Source: Oscillochloris sp. (GTDB lineage Bacteria > Chloroflexota > Chloroflexia > Chloroflexales > Chloroflexaceae). From it: 32,798 bases of DNA. The stretch is taken from assembly GCA_012032775.1 (NCBI GenBank), contig JAAUQO010000052.1, forward strand, positions 1 through 32,798. The letters are read 5' to 3'. Of the stretch, positions 1 through 8,438 are shown one piece after another; within the stretch, counting starts at the first letter, position 1; each line of letters starts with the position of its first letter. Position numbers and translations under genes: made by a program. The notes under the pieces are model-generated. The model saw nothing but the letters and a program-made list of their open reading frames with translations, did not search any database and had not been told where the DNA came from.

Positions 1-72
1 GAATGCGCCCAACCCAACGTGCAGGTTCAGATTGACGAGCAGTGCAACTGGCAATCGAACACACACCTATGA
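1..72 (+). CDS. C-terminal end of an unidentified protein cut by the window start
   Basis: Frame 1 is open from the first base to a TGA at 70-72 and reads as a 23-residue tail containing QVQIDEQCNW. The composition (acidic and polar, with a Cys) looks like real coding sequence, but it is too short for a family call. It runs toward the decayed Rhs tip read on the other strand, so the two would be convergent. It could be chance. Confidence 0.25.
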   Translation, partial: ECAQPNVQVQIDEQCNWQSNTHL

Positions 73-112
73 CACACAATACAACAAAGTATTTCATAAA
101 AACAACCTCTGC

Positions 113-160
113 GTAGATTGCGTTGTCCCTCAGTTTATCTTAAAGAACAACGCAATCTAC
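113..160. terminator. Perfect 14-bp inverted repeat between convergent reading directions
   Basis: GTAGATTGCGTTGT at 113-126 is exactly complementary to 147-160, with a 20-base loop. It sits just past the end of the decayed Rhs tip (minus strand, stop near 206). On the minus strand the stem is followed, after a few bases, by a T-rich stretch. A bidirectional terminator is the simplest reading, but the long loop and perfect arms would also fit a mobile-element end or recombination site. Confidence 0.4.
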
Positions 161-724
161 CACTCTAACATGTCGCTAATTCTGTTTTGCAAATGGCCAA
201 AGGAATTAGGGACTCGGTATTACTTCTTCATAGTTTCCAGATCTTTTACGGCCTCCTACTAATTCATAAAGAGGATTAAAACCAACCTTTTCTTCCCACC
301 AAGTATCATTAAATGCATAATATGGAGTCAGTGTCACGTCACCCCCTATTACATTGTAGTAATGCATGTGCAAGTAATAATCATTAGAACCGCCGTTTCC
401 AACCAATTCAAACCACATCTCTAACCTGCAATTCGCCACACAGCGATCCACAAAGTTCCCTAGCGAATCGATCATGTGTGATAGCAGTCCATCCATCCGC
501 AAAATAACTCTTCATCAGTAAGTACTTGCATGATTGCGCTAGCAAATTCATCAATTAGTGAGTTTACTGCATCGCCTAAAAAGCTCCTCAGCACTTCAGT
601 GATTAAATTGATTAAATCTCCCGCACTGGGAGGTGCACCATTCCTTGCATTACGTAAAGCAGTTCTAAGATTTATCAGACTGGTAGCTGCAATCGCAGCC
701 GTTGCTTTATCGAAAACAAGTAAG

Positions 725-925
725 TGCCCCGTCGGATCGACATACTTCAGCGGGTTATTCTGGACATAGCTGTACCGATTGAGGCTCTGAGGATTCGCCG
801 GCCCCATCGGTGAGCCGTGCTGCCGGTCGCTGGTCGTTGCTCAGCTCGAACCAGAAGCTCGTGCGGCTCTCGGCGTTCAGTTTGCCGAGGAAGCCACCCT
901 CGTGGAAGTCGATCGTGAGCGGCGG
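725..925 (-). repeat. Direct repeat of the Rhs core end, copy 1 (copy 2 at 2037-2236)
   Basis: About 200 bases in the same orientation match the core end of the full rhs gene with scattered substitutions and one indel near 835. The match stops at the PTGH codons on one side and near GTGAGCGGCG on the other. The two copies flank the 3' tip and immunity gene of the intact locus, so recombination between them would replace or delete that module. Confidence 0.8.
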
Positions 926-928
926 GCA

Positions 929-992
929 AAACCCGTTGGGTCGCTCGGTATACCTGGGCGAACGGACTTCTCAAAACAGACCCGACGGGTTT
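929..992. repeat. Imperfect 14-bp inverted repeat at the edge of the orphan cassette
   Basis: AAACCCGTTGGGTC at 929-942 pairs with GACCCGACGGGTTT at 979-992 with one mismatch and a 36-base spacer. It begins exactly where similarity to the Rhs core ends, so it marks the cassette boundary. It may be part of a mobile-element remnant or a terminator. Confidence 0.4.
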
Positions 993-1002
993 CTCACCCT
1001 GT

Positions 1003-1104
1003 ACCAATGACTGCACCACAACAACGGCACTCCTGGATGCGCTGGAAACGCGCCTTCCGCCGGATGAACTCGCCGAGGTGTTGGAGTCGTTGCTGGGGGA
1101 ATAG
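1003..1104 (+). pseudogene. C-terminal gene remnant, family unknown
   Basis: The plus strand reads as plausible coding sequence ending ALLDALETRLPPDELAEVL and then SLLGE before a TAG at 1102-1104. There is no start codon or body upstream because the decayed Rhs core begins there. Its amphipathic, Leu/Glu-rich composition resembles the end of a helical protein. It is probably what is left of a gene displaced by the cassette. Low certainty. Confidence 0.25.
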
Positions 1105-1117
1105 GAATTGGCTTGTC

Positions 1118-1145
1118 GAGTAGCAAAACTCGAATTTTGCTACTC
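1118..1145 (-). terminator. Stem-loop overlapping the stop codon of the candidate immunity gene
   Basis: GAGTAGCAAAA at 1118-1128 pairs perfectly with TTTTGCTACTC at 1135-1145 across a 6-base loop. The TAG stop of the minus-strand gene (1140-1142) lies inside the arm. It is the likely end of the rhs-immunity transcript, although no long T-run follows. Confidence 0.55.
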
Positions 1146-1661
1146 AAATAGTATGCCGTTCCCTGTTACAACAAAATGTTCTTGGTTAGTGCCATCACCA
1201 ATAAACCGCCAATACTCTTCACCCAAAGAGTCATCAGGGAAGATTTGCAGCCGTCGTCCTTTACTAAACCTCAACTCAAAGCCTCCAACATTGTCAACTC
1301 TCGCGGATGACACTTTCCAGTCTTTATATTGTTTATCGCTAAATAGCAGGGCTATCCTCTCATCACAGCGGTTAACAAAAGGCGTCGTCCAGTCAAAGCC
1401 TTCAATGTCCTGATGTGGATCACCTTTAGGGTAAAAACGATCACTTGAGGCAACAAGAATTACGTTACCTTGAGTTATGCGCCAAGCACATTGGACATGC
1501 AGTTTTAACTCCTGTATAGATGTACTCGTTTCTTGATTTGGAAGATCCTGATTGCGAGTAAAGAGAAACCAAAGTAACCCTACTGCTCTTCCAGCACTGC
1601 ACATCTCGGCACCAACAAATAACTGAAGCTTACTATTAATAGCCGCTTGTATATCATTCAT
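1140..1661 (-). CDS. Candidate immunity protein of the Rhs system
   Basis: A protein of about 173 residues with no signal peptide. Conserved-looking blocks include VGAEMCSAGRAVGLLWF, LHVQCAWRI, a central FDWTTPF followed by NRCDERIALLF, GGFELRFSKGRRLQIFPDDS and HFVVTGNG. I recall this layout (LHVQCxWR, GGxxLxFxxGxxLxxFPD) from a widespread family of small cytosolic proteins of unassigned function. The ATG at 1659-1661 overlaps the rhs stop (TGA, 1654-1656) by 8 bases and has AAGG about 9 bases upstream. An in-frame ATG at 1680-1682 is a longer alternative. The tight overlap directly after the toxin-bearing gene is the main reason to call it immunity; the biochemical target is not visible. The DNA is AT-richer than the housekeeping genes, as is the Rhs tip, so tip and gene probably travel together. 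Confidence 0.65.
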   Translation of the reverse strand: MNDIQAAINSKLQLFVGAEMCSAGRAVGLLWFLFTRNQDLPNQETSTSIQELKLHVQCAWRITQGNVILVASSDRFYPKGDPHQDIEGFDWTTPFVNRCDERIALLFSDKQYKDWKVSSARVDNVGGFELRFSKGRRLQIFPDDSLGEEYWRFIGDGTNQEHFVVTGNGILFE

Positions 1662-4533
1662 GGTCGTCATCCTTACCTTCATTCGCTATGTCCTCAGCTA
1701 TCTCTCTGATCTCTTCACGGGAGAGATTTTGTTTCGTAATTTCATCATGTAACCTCCGCCTCTGCTCTCGGGTGAGATTATACTTTCTTGCTAAGTAATC
1801 TATATATCGCAGATCATCCTTTCGCGCCATCAAGAGAAAGTTATTGATAAATTGACGAAGATTCGTAACTCCCCCTTGGAGTTGTGTAGCCAGCCAGTCC
1901 CGATTACCAGCATCGCTTAGAAAGACGGCTAACAAACTCACAGAGACAACAGCAGCAATAGCAGCAATAATAGGAGCGCTGACCGTAAACCCTGCAATGC
2001 TTAAAGCCCACCCAACTGCCGCTACACATCCGGGACAATGCCCCGTCGGATCGACATACCGCAGCGGGTTATTCTGCACATAGCTATACCGATTGAGGCT
2101 CTGCGGGTTGGCCGGCCCCATCGGCGAGCCGTGCTGCCGGCGCGCATCGTTGCTGAGTTCAAACCAAAAGCCCATCGCGCTCTCGGCGTTCAGTTTGCCC
2201 AGGAATCCGCCCTCGTGGAAGTCGATCGTGAGCGGCGTGATCGCGACGCCGTCCATGCCGCCCGACGGATTCCCTGGTACGACTGAGTCGGCACTCAGAA
2301 AGCGCCCGATCGTCGGGTCATAATACCGGGCATTATAGTACAGCAGGCCGGTGTCGTCGCGGATCTGGCCCGTGTAGTTGCGGCGGGTCTGGCTGATCGG
2401 ATGCGGCGTGCCGGCGGCATTCGGGCGGATCTGCCCCCACGGGTCGTATTCCTGCTGCGTCGCCACGCCGCTGCTGGATGTGGCGACACTCACACTGCCC
2501 AGGTGATCGCCATGGAGCCGCGTCACCGTGCTGCTGCTGCCGCTATGTTCGCGCATGGCAACCACACCGCCGTTGAGCGTATAGTACTTCGTGATCGCCC
2601 CACCCTCAATCTCCTCGTACAACCCTTCGAGGAAGATCGTCTCCGTGCTGCCGCGCACCACCTTCACGCGGGCCGAGTCGGCCGTGTAACCGTAGCTTTC
2701 GGTCACGCCGCCGCTGGTGATGCTGGTCGGCAGGTTCTCGCCGTTCCACACAAAGCTGCGCCCACCGCCGCTGACCATATTTCCGTTGCGGTCGTAGCAG
2801 TAGCTCTTCCCGGCTCCACTCACGAGCGCATGCGGCTTGTTGAGCGCCCCATCGGCGCAACCACTGCTCTGCGTGCCGTAGGTCAGCCCCGCGCCCTCTT
2901 TGTGGGTCAGGTTGCCCAGATTATTGTAGCTGTAGAGCTGCGTGAGTCGCAGCCCGCCGCTCCACCACATGTTGCCATCACTGGCGATGACATCCTGCCC
3001 ATCGATCGTGTTGCGATCATACGAGACGGCGCGGCTCTCCGCCTGGATGGTCTGGATACTGCCGAATTGGATATAATCTACATACAGGTTACGGTCGAGG
3101 GTGCCGTTGCCATAATTGTTGGTGAAGACAATATCAACCGTATCACCCGGATGAATGGCCGTGGTCAGCGTGTGGGTATAGTTTGCCCAGCTGGCGCTAT
3201 TCACGGGCCAACTCTTTACCAGTGCGCCATTGACCCGCAATTCCATCGTCGGCCAACCATCGGCATTGTCGCCTCGGGCGCGTACCGTGACCACGGTGCC
3301 GCTCGGAACGGTACTTTCAATGGCACTTGCGGCAATCAGGCGATCACGCGTGTCGTAGCGGAAGACCTGCGGCGCGTTCAGCTTATTGTCTTTGATCTTG
3401 GTCACATTGCCCACGCCATCGTAGGTGTAGGCCCGGTCGGCAATGCTGGTCGGCGTACTGCTCGTGCCGAGCCGAATCGTATTGACCAGCGCCCGCTCGG
3501 TGTATGTCCAGTTCTGGAAAATGGTGTTGCCGAAGGTGAAGGTGACCGGCTGGCTGAGCGCGTTATAAGTGGCACTACTGACGTAACAGGCCGTTCCACA
3601 GACACTACTCTGTCGCCAGGCCGCATCATAGGTGTAGGTAACGACCTCGGACGTGCCGCCCGCCGGTGGGTAGGTGATCGTCTTGACCCGGTCGGCACTA
3701 TCGTACGTCCAGGCAAACGTGCGGCTTCCCGCGACATTCGCCACAGTGTGTGCCGCAGTCATCACCCGCCCGCGCCCATCATACGTCCAGGTGGTGCTAT
3801 TGCCATTGGCACTCATGCTGGTACGCCGGCCTTTGCCATTGCTCCCGCTGTCGTAGCCGTAACTGGCATCGGGACTAGTCGGCGCGGTGGTAGAGCAGGT
3901 GGCACCACTCACGAAATCCTTTTTCGTCAGACGATCCATCGCGTCATAGTAGAAGCAGATGCTCTGGTTGCGCGCATCGGTTTGCCGCCAGAGTGTCCCA
4001 TCGCCCCAATAGGCGTATGTCCAGGCATTGCTTGAGCCACCCATATTCGGCTCTTCCATGCGCGTCTTGCGGCCCAAGCTGTCGTAGACCATTTTGGTCA
4101 GATTGCCGGACGCATCGCTCACCTGGGTCAGTTGATCGAGCGAATCGTAGGTATAGCGGGTCGTAGCGGCTGTGCCTGATCCCTCAACGACTTTGCGTAA
4201 TCGTCCGAGACTATCGGTATGATATTCCGTAGCGTGGCTGTTGGCGTCGGTCACTTCCTGCTCGAAGAGGTAGCCAAGGGAAGAATCATTGGTGACGGCA
4301 TAGGCATAGCTTGTCGTACGCCACAAATCGCTGTCCGTGGGATCGTAGACATTCACCTGACTGGTGCGTCCGGCCAGATCAAAACTCGTCTTTGTCCAGC
4401 GCATCGTCGCATCACTATCATACGCTTTGTACTGGTAAAACGTCGTGCTATTCTCCGAAACTTCCCGCGCCTGGCTTGCCCAGATTGCATGCCCTAAACC
4501 ATCATAGCGGGTATCGGTGACGATGTTTTCCAA
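1654..4533 (-). CDS. Rhs/YD-repeat protein, C-terminal part (3' half of a split gene)
   Basis: This 959-codon frame opens at a TTG inside the end of the upstream frame (4494-8438) and continues the same protein after a one-base deletion near 4530. It holds many YD repeats (TYDSLDQLTQV, VYDSLGRKTRM and similar). At residues about 408-490 lies a CBM60-like insert (RARGDNADGWP, LRVNG, DTVDIVFTN, DRNLYVDYIQF). The Rhs-associated core follows (HGDHLGSVS, YDPWGQIR, YTGQIRDDTGLLYYNARYYD, GRFLSAD) and ends at YVDPTGH near residue 830. The variable tip is about 129 residues: a hydrophobic stretch that could cross or insert into a membrane, then a charged helical end (RKYNLTREQRRRLHDEI, LSREEIREIAEDI). 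The tip matches no nuclease or transferase motif I recognise. In related systems the core forms a shell around the tip and releases it by self-cleavage; that is family knowledge, not seen here. Confidence 0.85.
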   Translation of the reverse strand: MENIVTDTRYDGLGHAIWASQAREVSENSTTFYQYKAYDSDATMRWTKTSFDLAGRTSQVNVYDPTDSDLWRTTSYAYAVTNDSSLGYLFEQEVTDANSHATEYHTDSLGRLRKVVEGSGTAATTRYTYDSLDQLTQVSDASGNLTKMVYDSLGRKTRMEEPNMGGSSNAWTYAYWGDGTLWRQTDARNQSICFYYDAMDRLTKKDFVSGATCSTTAPTSPDASYGYDSGSNGKGRRTSMSANGNSTTWTYDGRGRVMTAAHTVANVAGSRTFAWTYDSADRVKTITYPPAGGTSEVVTYTYDAAWRQSSVCGTACYVSSATYNALSQPVTFTFGNTIFQNWTYTERALVNTIRLGTSSTPTSIADRAYTYDGVGNVTKIKDNKLNAPQVFRYDTRDRLIAASAIESTVPSGTVVTVRARGDNADGWPTMELRVNGALVKSWPVNSASWANYTHTLTTAIHPGDTVDIVFTNNYGNGTLDRNLYVDYIQFGSIQTIQAESRAVSYDRNTIDGQDVIASDGNMWWSGGLRLTQLYSYNNLGNLTHKEGAGLTYGTQSSGCADGALNKPHALVSGAGKSYCYDRNGNMVSGGGRSFVWNGENLPTSITSGGVTESYGYTADSARVKVVRGSTETIFLEGLYEEIEGGAITKYYTLNGGVVAMREHSGSSSTVTRLHGDHLGSVSVATSSSGVATQQEYDPWGQIRPNAAGTPHPISQTRRNYTGQIRDDTGLLYYNARYYDPTIGRFLSADSVVPGNPSGGMDGVAITPLTIDFHEGGFLGKLNAESAMGFWFELSNDARRQHGSPMGPANPQSLNRYSYVQNNPLRYVDPTGHCPGCVAAVGWALSIAGFTVSAPIIAAIAAVVSVSLLAVFLSDAGNRDWLATQLQGGVTNLRQFINNFLLMARKDDLRYIDYLARKYNLTREQRRRLHDEITKQNLSREEIREIAEDIANEGKDDDHE
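2037..2236 (-). repeat. Direct repeat of the Rhs core end, copy 2 (intact)
   Basis: This is the undamaged version of the segment repeated at 725-925. It lies inside the functional core, ending at the PTGH codons. Confidence 0.8.
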
Positions 4534-7500
4534 ACGGTTCCGCTACTACTTTCCACTTTTGTCTGCACCTGTTGACCCAGGCCATTGTAGAGCAGTTGCG
4601 TCAACCGGATCGTAGAACCCTCTTCACGCTGGCGAACTTCGTAGCGAAAGGGAATTTCAGTGTCTTTATACGTTGCCGCGACCGTAGCAACACCGCTTTC
4701 GTCACCGGGTTTACGAATGGTTAAGAGGCGTCCATAGTGATCATACGTTGCCGTGGTCGTCTGATTGTTGAAATCAGTGACGCGGTTCAACGCGGGAAAG
4801 CGCCAGTCATAATCCGCCGACTCGGTAAGCGCTGCTCCACCAACCGAAAGCGGGTACACAACCGAGCGTGGCACATGACGATAGGTTGTATCATAGGTGG
4901 TGATGGTCGTCCGGGCCGTGCTCCCATTTCCCGGCGTACTGGATGTCCACTGATTGAGCGTAGTGTTAAATTTCACCCATCCGGCACCATCATAGCTCGT
5001 TTCGGTCGCTACATGCCCCTGATCGGTATGGGTGTAGGTTGTATCAACACCATAAAGGTCTACATCCCCAACGTTGGCCAATCCGCCGATGTTCGAGACC
5101 TGAATGGAGCGCGTGAGTCGCCCGTGCGATCCCATACTGCCAAGGGTGGTGTTGTAGCTGTCATAGAAATACTGCCGGTGGGCTTGGAAGACACTGCTCC
5201 CATTGCTAATGGTGGTGACAAAGGGACGATCCACGATGTAATCGCCAACATAATTGCCGAATGTATTCAGTGCAAGCGTATTGCGTGCGATGTAGGCATG
5301 CTCAGTCTTGCGGATCAGCGTATTCTGCTGATCAAACTCCTGCGTACATAGCACTTGCCCATACGCCGTGGGAGCGCCGCTCGCACATCCGCCGACGTAG
5401 AATGATTTCGTCGTCGTGCTATTACTTGCCGCGCCAATGATCGTCGTGTGTTTAACTTGGGACTCACCCGTGAACGCCCGCCAGAGGCCGGCGCGCCGAT
5501 AGCCACCGGCAAGGGTGCTGTTATAGAACGGCAATTCCTGGTACACATAACTGGTCTCGCTGCGTTGCAGGGCCGTACCACCCGACGTTTGAAGTTCGCT
5601 CTTATACGCGCGTCCCTTCCAGGCTTCACTCTTCACCATATTTTGGAAGCAGGAACTGTTCACATCTACGTAGATACCGGAAATCAAGGCAGGGGTACAG
5701 GCGCTCGGCACTTGCCGCCCCTGGTAGAACCATTCCTGCTGTTGTTGCAGCAATGCCGCACTCGTCGTACTGCCGTCGTAGACCCTCGTGATCACCGTTT
5801 CAAAGCCACGGAACTCGCTTTTCTCAGGGCGGGCAAGGTACGCCCGGCTATCGCCCCCATGAGGCGGCGGGTAGTGCGCGTAACGCACGGTTGCCGCATA
5901 GGATTCGGTATTCAGGGCCGGCACCGAAGGCGTATAGGTGATCAGGCTGGCTGTACTGTAGCTTTGGCCGGCGGTATCTTCCTGGAGCACTTGCCTGACA
6001 CGGAAGCGATAGGCGTAGGGACTCCCTTCGTAGTAGCCTTCGCCGGCAGGAATGGTTGCCACACCGCCTGATGCTGCCCAAATATGCCCATAACTGAAGG
6101 TAACCTTTCCGCCTTGTCCATTATTTACCGTCAGCAAGCGGTTCCAGCCTGCGGTAGGAGGAGTGGGAGAGGTCGTACCACGAGCAAGTTGATAGGTAAA
6201 CGTTGTGGACGGCAGGTATGACCAGGCAGAACTATTCCACCCGCCCTGCTTTACGCTCAACAGGGTCAGCATCTTCTGGCCGTTTTCGCCGTCGCTGCGC
6301 ACACTGTTTGCCGCCGTGGCATAGTCCAGTTTCCACTGCGTGACATTTTGCCAGACATTGGGGCTCGTAGCGATGCTGAATATGACGTCATCTAACCGAT
6401 ACACCTCATGCGGTGCGCCCATCCCGGCCCCAGGATAGACCGGCGGTTGCGTATAGGCATTGGTATAAACCTGATTAGCTGAAAAGTCCCATTTGGTGTC
6501 AACACCCTGAGTTGGCGAGGTTGTCCAGCGATCATTGGAGGCAAAGGTCACGCGATAGCGCGGATTGCCGGTGCCAGGCGTCGCACCATCATAGCCCCAC
6601 GCGATTTGCTCAATGCGATGAGTTGGATTAATAGTACCCCCAGGGAGCACAATCGGATCGGTGTCATAGGTAAAGGTGATTTTGTTCCCGTTCGGATCAA
6701 CCACCGAGGTCAATAACCACTGATAGGTTTCATAGCGTTCGGGGTCAGTCCATCCCCAGCGGAGCGGCTGGGTAAAATTGTATTTCGTGCCATCCGGCGA
6801 CCACGCACGCCATGCACCAGCCGCCGCTTCGTAGCGAATCTTCCAGTATGCCTCATCGACGATATGCCATTCCCAATCCGATAAATCACTTTCCTGGTAG
6901 GGGGAAACAATAGGGTTGCCCCGTGTCACATCAAACGAGTGCCCCATCGCGGTAAGCGTGAAGTGATCCCAATTCTCACAACAGCCATTTTTGTTGCGTG
7001 CGATCGCCCCACCGGGCTGAAAACTCCAGCCACGTCCAACCCAGCCGGCCTGATGGTAATTACGCGCGCCGCTTGACCCATCATCGGCATTGCTGGCATA
7101 ACTGAGCACCAGATTCGGCTTCAAGCCGCCGGGGCCGGCCGGCACATCCATCGGATAGGAGAATTGGGCGCCGCCGGTAAACGTCCCGACTTGCCATCCC
7201 TGTAAAGACGGGAGGAATTTGGACGACGGCGACAAACCATCACCGAGTGTGAAAGCACTAAAGTGATCCACGGTTGCGGTCACTGTTTTGGCGTCGGCAT
7301 CAACCGTACTTGGAATCGGCAGCCATTGACCTGTCTGGGTCGTTCCATCTTCATAGGTCACTTCGAGATCAGGATCAAACCAAAAGATGCTCAACTGTCC
7401 AGGATTGGTTTCCAATGCCCGTAGTTGCTCGTCGGTATAGCGGGCCACAATCGTGAGCGGCGCATCAAATTGGTGAATCGCTTTACCGGAATCATCGAAC

Positions 7501-8438
7501 GCATCGAGGTGAAAGATCCCGAAACTGCGGCGTCCATTTACGAGTTTCGGCGGAATGCGCTCACCAGCGGCTCGCAGGGTTGGCTCCGCTTCCTGAGCCG
7601 TGCGATAGGTTAGTCGCAGACGCGAACCAAAGGCATTGCCAGGAACTGCAACTTCAACGCGACCACGGTAACTGCGCAGTGTTGTTGGGTTCGCCGGGAT
7701 GAACGGCGTCTCAATTGTTTGAGGTGCTGGCGGCGTCGCGGTTGTGGTTGAATCGATGGGTGCCTCTTGACTCTGGTCAATAAGCGACGTTGCCGTGCTC
7801 GATAGGTCGGTCGCTGCTGGGGTCACATCGGGCTGAGATGCTGCATCAACAGGATCCTGAGATGCCGTAACCGGGGCTTCGTCCGGTGAGCGCTCGTCAA
7901 TCAATGCCCCACCCTGGGCCCAAGCCGGCTCAGACAAACCGCGCGCCAGCGCCGTCGGTGTGAGCACCACGGCCTCACCAGGGGGCATGCGGACGACCTG
8001 CAAGGGCAGCACCACATCGATCCGGCTCTGCCCTTTCATGGTTCCGAGATTCCACGACCAGGTACGCCCATCACGATCGGGGCGCGCGTTCGGATCGAGC
8101 AGGCGCGGATCGATGACCACACCTTCAGGAACCGGAACCGTTACCACCAGATCCTCAGCAGGATCGGCGGAAAGGTTGGCAAGCACGATGGTTGCCGTCA
8201 GCGTATCGCCCACACGCACCACATCCGGTGTGACCACCGTCATGGAAAGCGACGGTAAGATAACCTCAACGACCGGCGGTTCTTCCGGTTCTTGTGGTGG
8301 TATAAACGGAGGTTCAGGCAAAGGTGTTTCTACGAGTGGAATCGCGATTTCTTGTGCTGCGACAATTGTAGAAGGAACAACAGGCAACAGGATAGCGACG
8401 ATCAGGCCAACGGTGACCAGGACGGATGGTCGACGCAT
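4494..8438 (-). CDS. Exported SpvB/Rhs-type protein, N-terminal part (5' half of a split gene)
   Basis: The ATG at 8436-8438 has AGGAT 7 bases upstream. Residues 1-29 form a Sec-type signal peptide (hydrophobic VTVGLIVAILLPVV, then a small-residue cleavage region). Residues about 50-160 look like a DUF11-type surface repeat (VGDTLTATIVLANLS, VVTVPVPEGVVIDP). A Ser/Thr/Pro/Ala-rich linker follows, then a beta domain ending TVDHFSAFTLGDG. From about residue 405 an SpvB/TcdB-like region begins (FLPSLQGWQVGTFTGGAQFS, LKPNLVLSYASN, GWVGRGWSF). YD-type repeats continue to the C-terminus. The reading frame stops artificially after TVWKTSSPIPAMMV; inserting one G in the GG at about 4530-4531 joins it to the next frame as TVW-ENIVTDTRYDGLGHA. 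The whole protein would be about 2,261 residues. Likely role: carrier of a toxic C-terminal tip, displayed or secreted for competition with neighbours. Confidence 0.85.
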   Translation of the reverse strand: MRRPSVLVTVGLIVAILLPVVPSTIVAAQEIAIPLVETPLPEPPFIPPQEPEEPPVVEVILPSLSMTVVTPDVVRVGDTLTATIVLANLSADPAEDLVVTVPVPEGVVIDPRLLDPNARPDRDGRTWSWNLGTMKGQSRIDVVLPLQVVRMPPGEAVVLTPTALARGLSEPAWAQGGALIDERSPDEAPVTASQDPVDAASQPDVTPAATDLSSTATSLIDQSQEAPIDSTTTATPPAPQTIETPFIPANPTTLRSYRGRVEVAVPGNAFGSRLRLTYRTAQEAEPTLRAAGERIPPKLVNGRRSFGIFHLDAFDDSGKAIHQFDAPLTIVARYTDEQLRALETNPGQLSIFWFDPDLEVTYEDGTTQTGQWLPIPSTVDADAKTVTATVDHFSAFTLGDGLSPSSKFLPSLQGWQVGTFTGGAQFSYPMDVPAGPGGLKPNLVLSYASNADDGSSGARNYHQAGWVGRGWSFQPGGAIARNKNGCCENWDHFTLTAMGHSFDVTRGNPIVSPYQESDLSDWEWHIVDEAYWKIRYEAAAGAWRAWSPDGTKYNFTQPLRWGWTDPERYETYQWLLTSVVDPNGNKITFTYDTDPIVLPGGTINPTHRIEQIAWGYDGATPGTGNPRYRVTFASNDRWTTSPTQGVDTKWDFSANQVYTNAYTQPPVYPGAGMGAPHEVYRLDDVIFSIATSPNVWQNVTQWKLDYATAANSVRSDGENGQKMLTLLSVKQGGWNSSAWSYLPSTTFTYQLARGTTSPTPPTAGWNRLLTVNNGQGGKVTFSYGHIWAASGGVATIPAGEGYYEGSPYAYRFRVRQVLQEDTAGQSYSTASLITYTPSVPALNTESYAATVRYAHYPPPHGGDSRAYLARPEKSEFRGFETVITRVYDGSTTSAALLQQQQEWFYQGRQVPSACTPALISGIYVDVNSSCFQNMVKSEAWKGRAYKSELQTSGGTALQRSETSYVYQELPFYNSTLAGGYRRAGLWRAFTGESQVKHTTIIGAASNSTTTKSFYVGGCASGAPTAYGQVLCTQEFDQQNTLIRKTEHAYIARNTLALNTFGNYVGDYIVDRPFVTTISNGSSVFQAHRQYFYDSYNTTLGSMGSHGRLTRSIQVSNIGGLANVGDVDLYGVDTTYTHTDQGHVATETSYDGAGWVKFNTTLNQWTSSTPGNGSTARTTITTYDTTYRHVPRSVVYPLSVGGAALTESADYDWRFPALNRVTDFNNQTTTATYDHYGRLLTIRKPGDESGVATVAATYKDTEIPFRYEVRQREEGSTIRLTQLLYNGLGQQVQTKVESSSGTVWKTSSPIPAMMV

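Larger units (their letters stand above)
206..1003 (-). pseudogene. Orphan Rhs tip cassette: decayed second copy of the Rhs core end plus a different C-terminal tip
   Basis: Read on the minus strand, positions about 925 to 725 repeat the end of the intact Rhs core at 2236 to 2037 (GGFLGKLNAES, WFELSND, NPQSLNRYSYVQNNPL, YVDPTGH). After PTGH the sequence diverges completely into another tip. The copy is broken. A one-base insertion near 835 shifts the frame between WFELSND and MGPANPQ, and a second shift near 485-495 separates the first part of the tip (ending ELFCGWMDCYHT in the wrong frame) from its C-terminal part (206-490, rich in Trp and Tyr, with HMHYYN and FNDTWWEEK). The tip DNA is AT-richer than the core. 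Such displaced core-plus-tip cassettes downstream of a full rhs gene are a known feature of Rhs loci and can swap tips by recombination. No immunity gene for this tip is visible in the remaining 205 bases. The toxin activity is not recognised. Confidence 0.7.

Noticed and set aside
2401..4035. Long plus-strand open frame (544 codons) antisense to rhs
   Set aside because: The protein is Arg/Gly/Ala-rich with no domain. The minus strand carries clear YD repeats and the Rhs core, so it is a GC-rich shadow frame.
4520..4540. Programmed -1 frameshift in rhs
   Set aside because: No X XXY YYZ slippery heptamer lies in the zero frame at the junction (GTT TGG AAA ACA), and six similar one-base breaks occur in unrelated genes.
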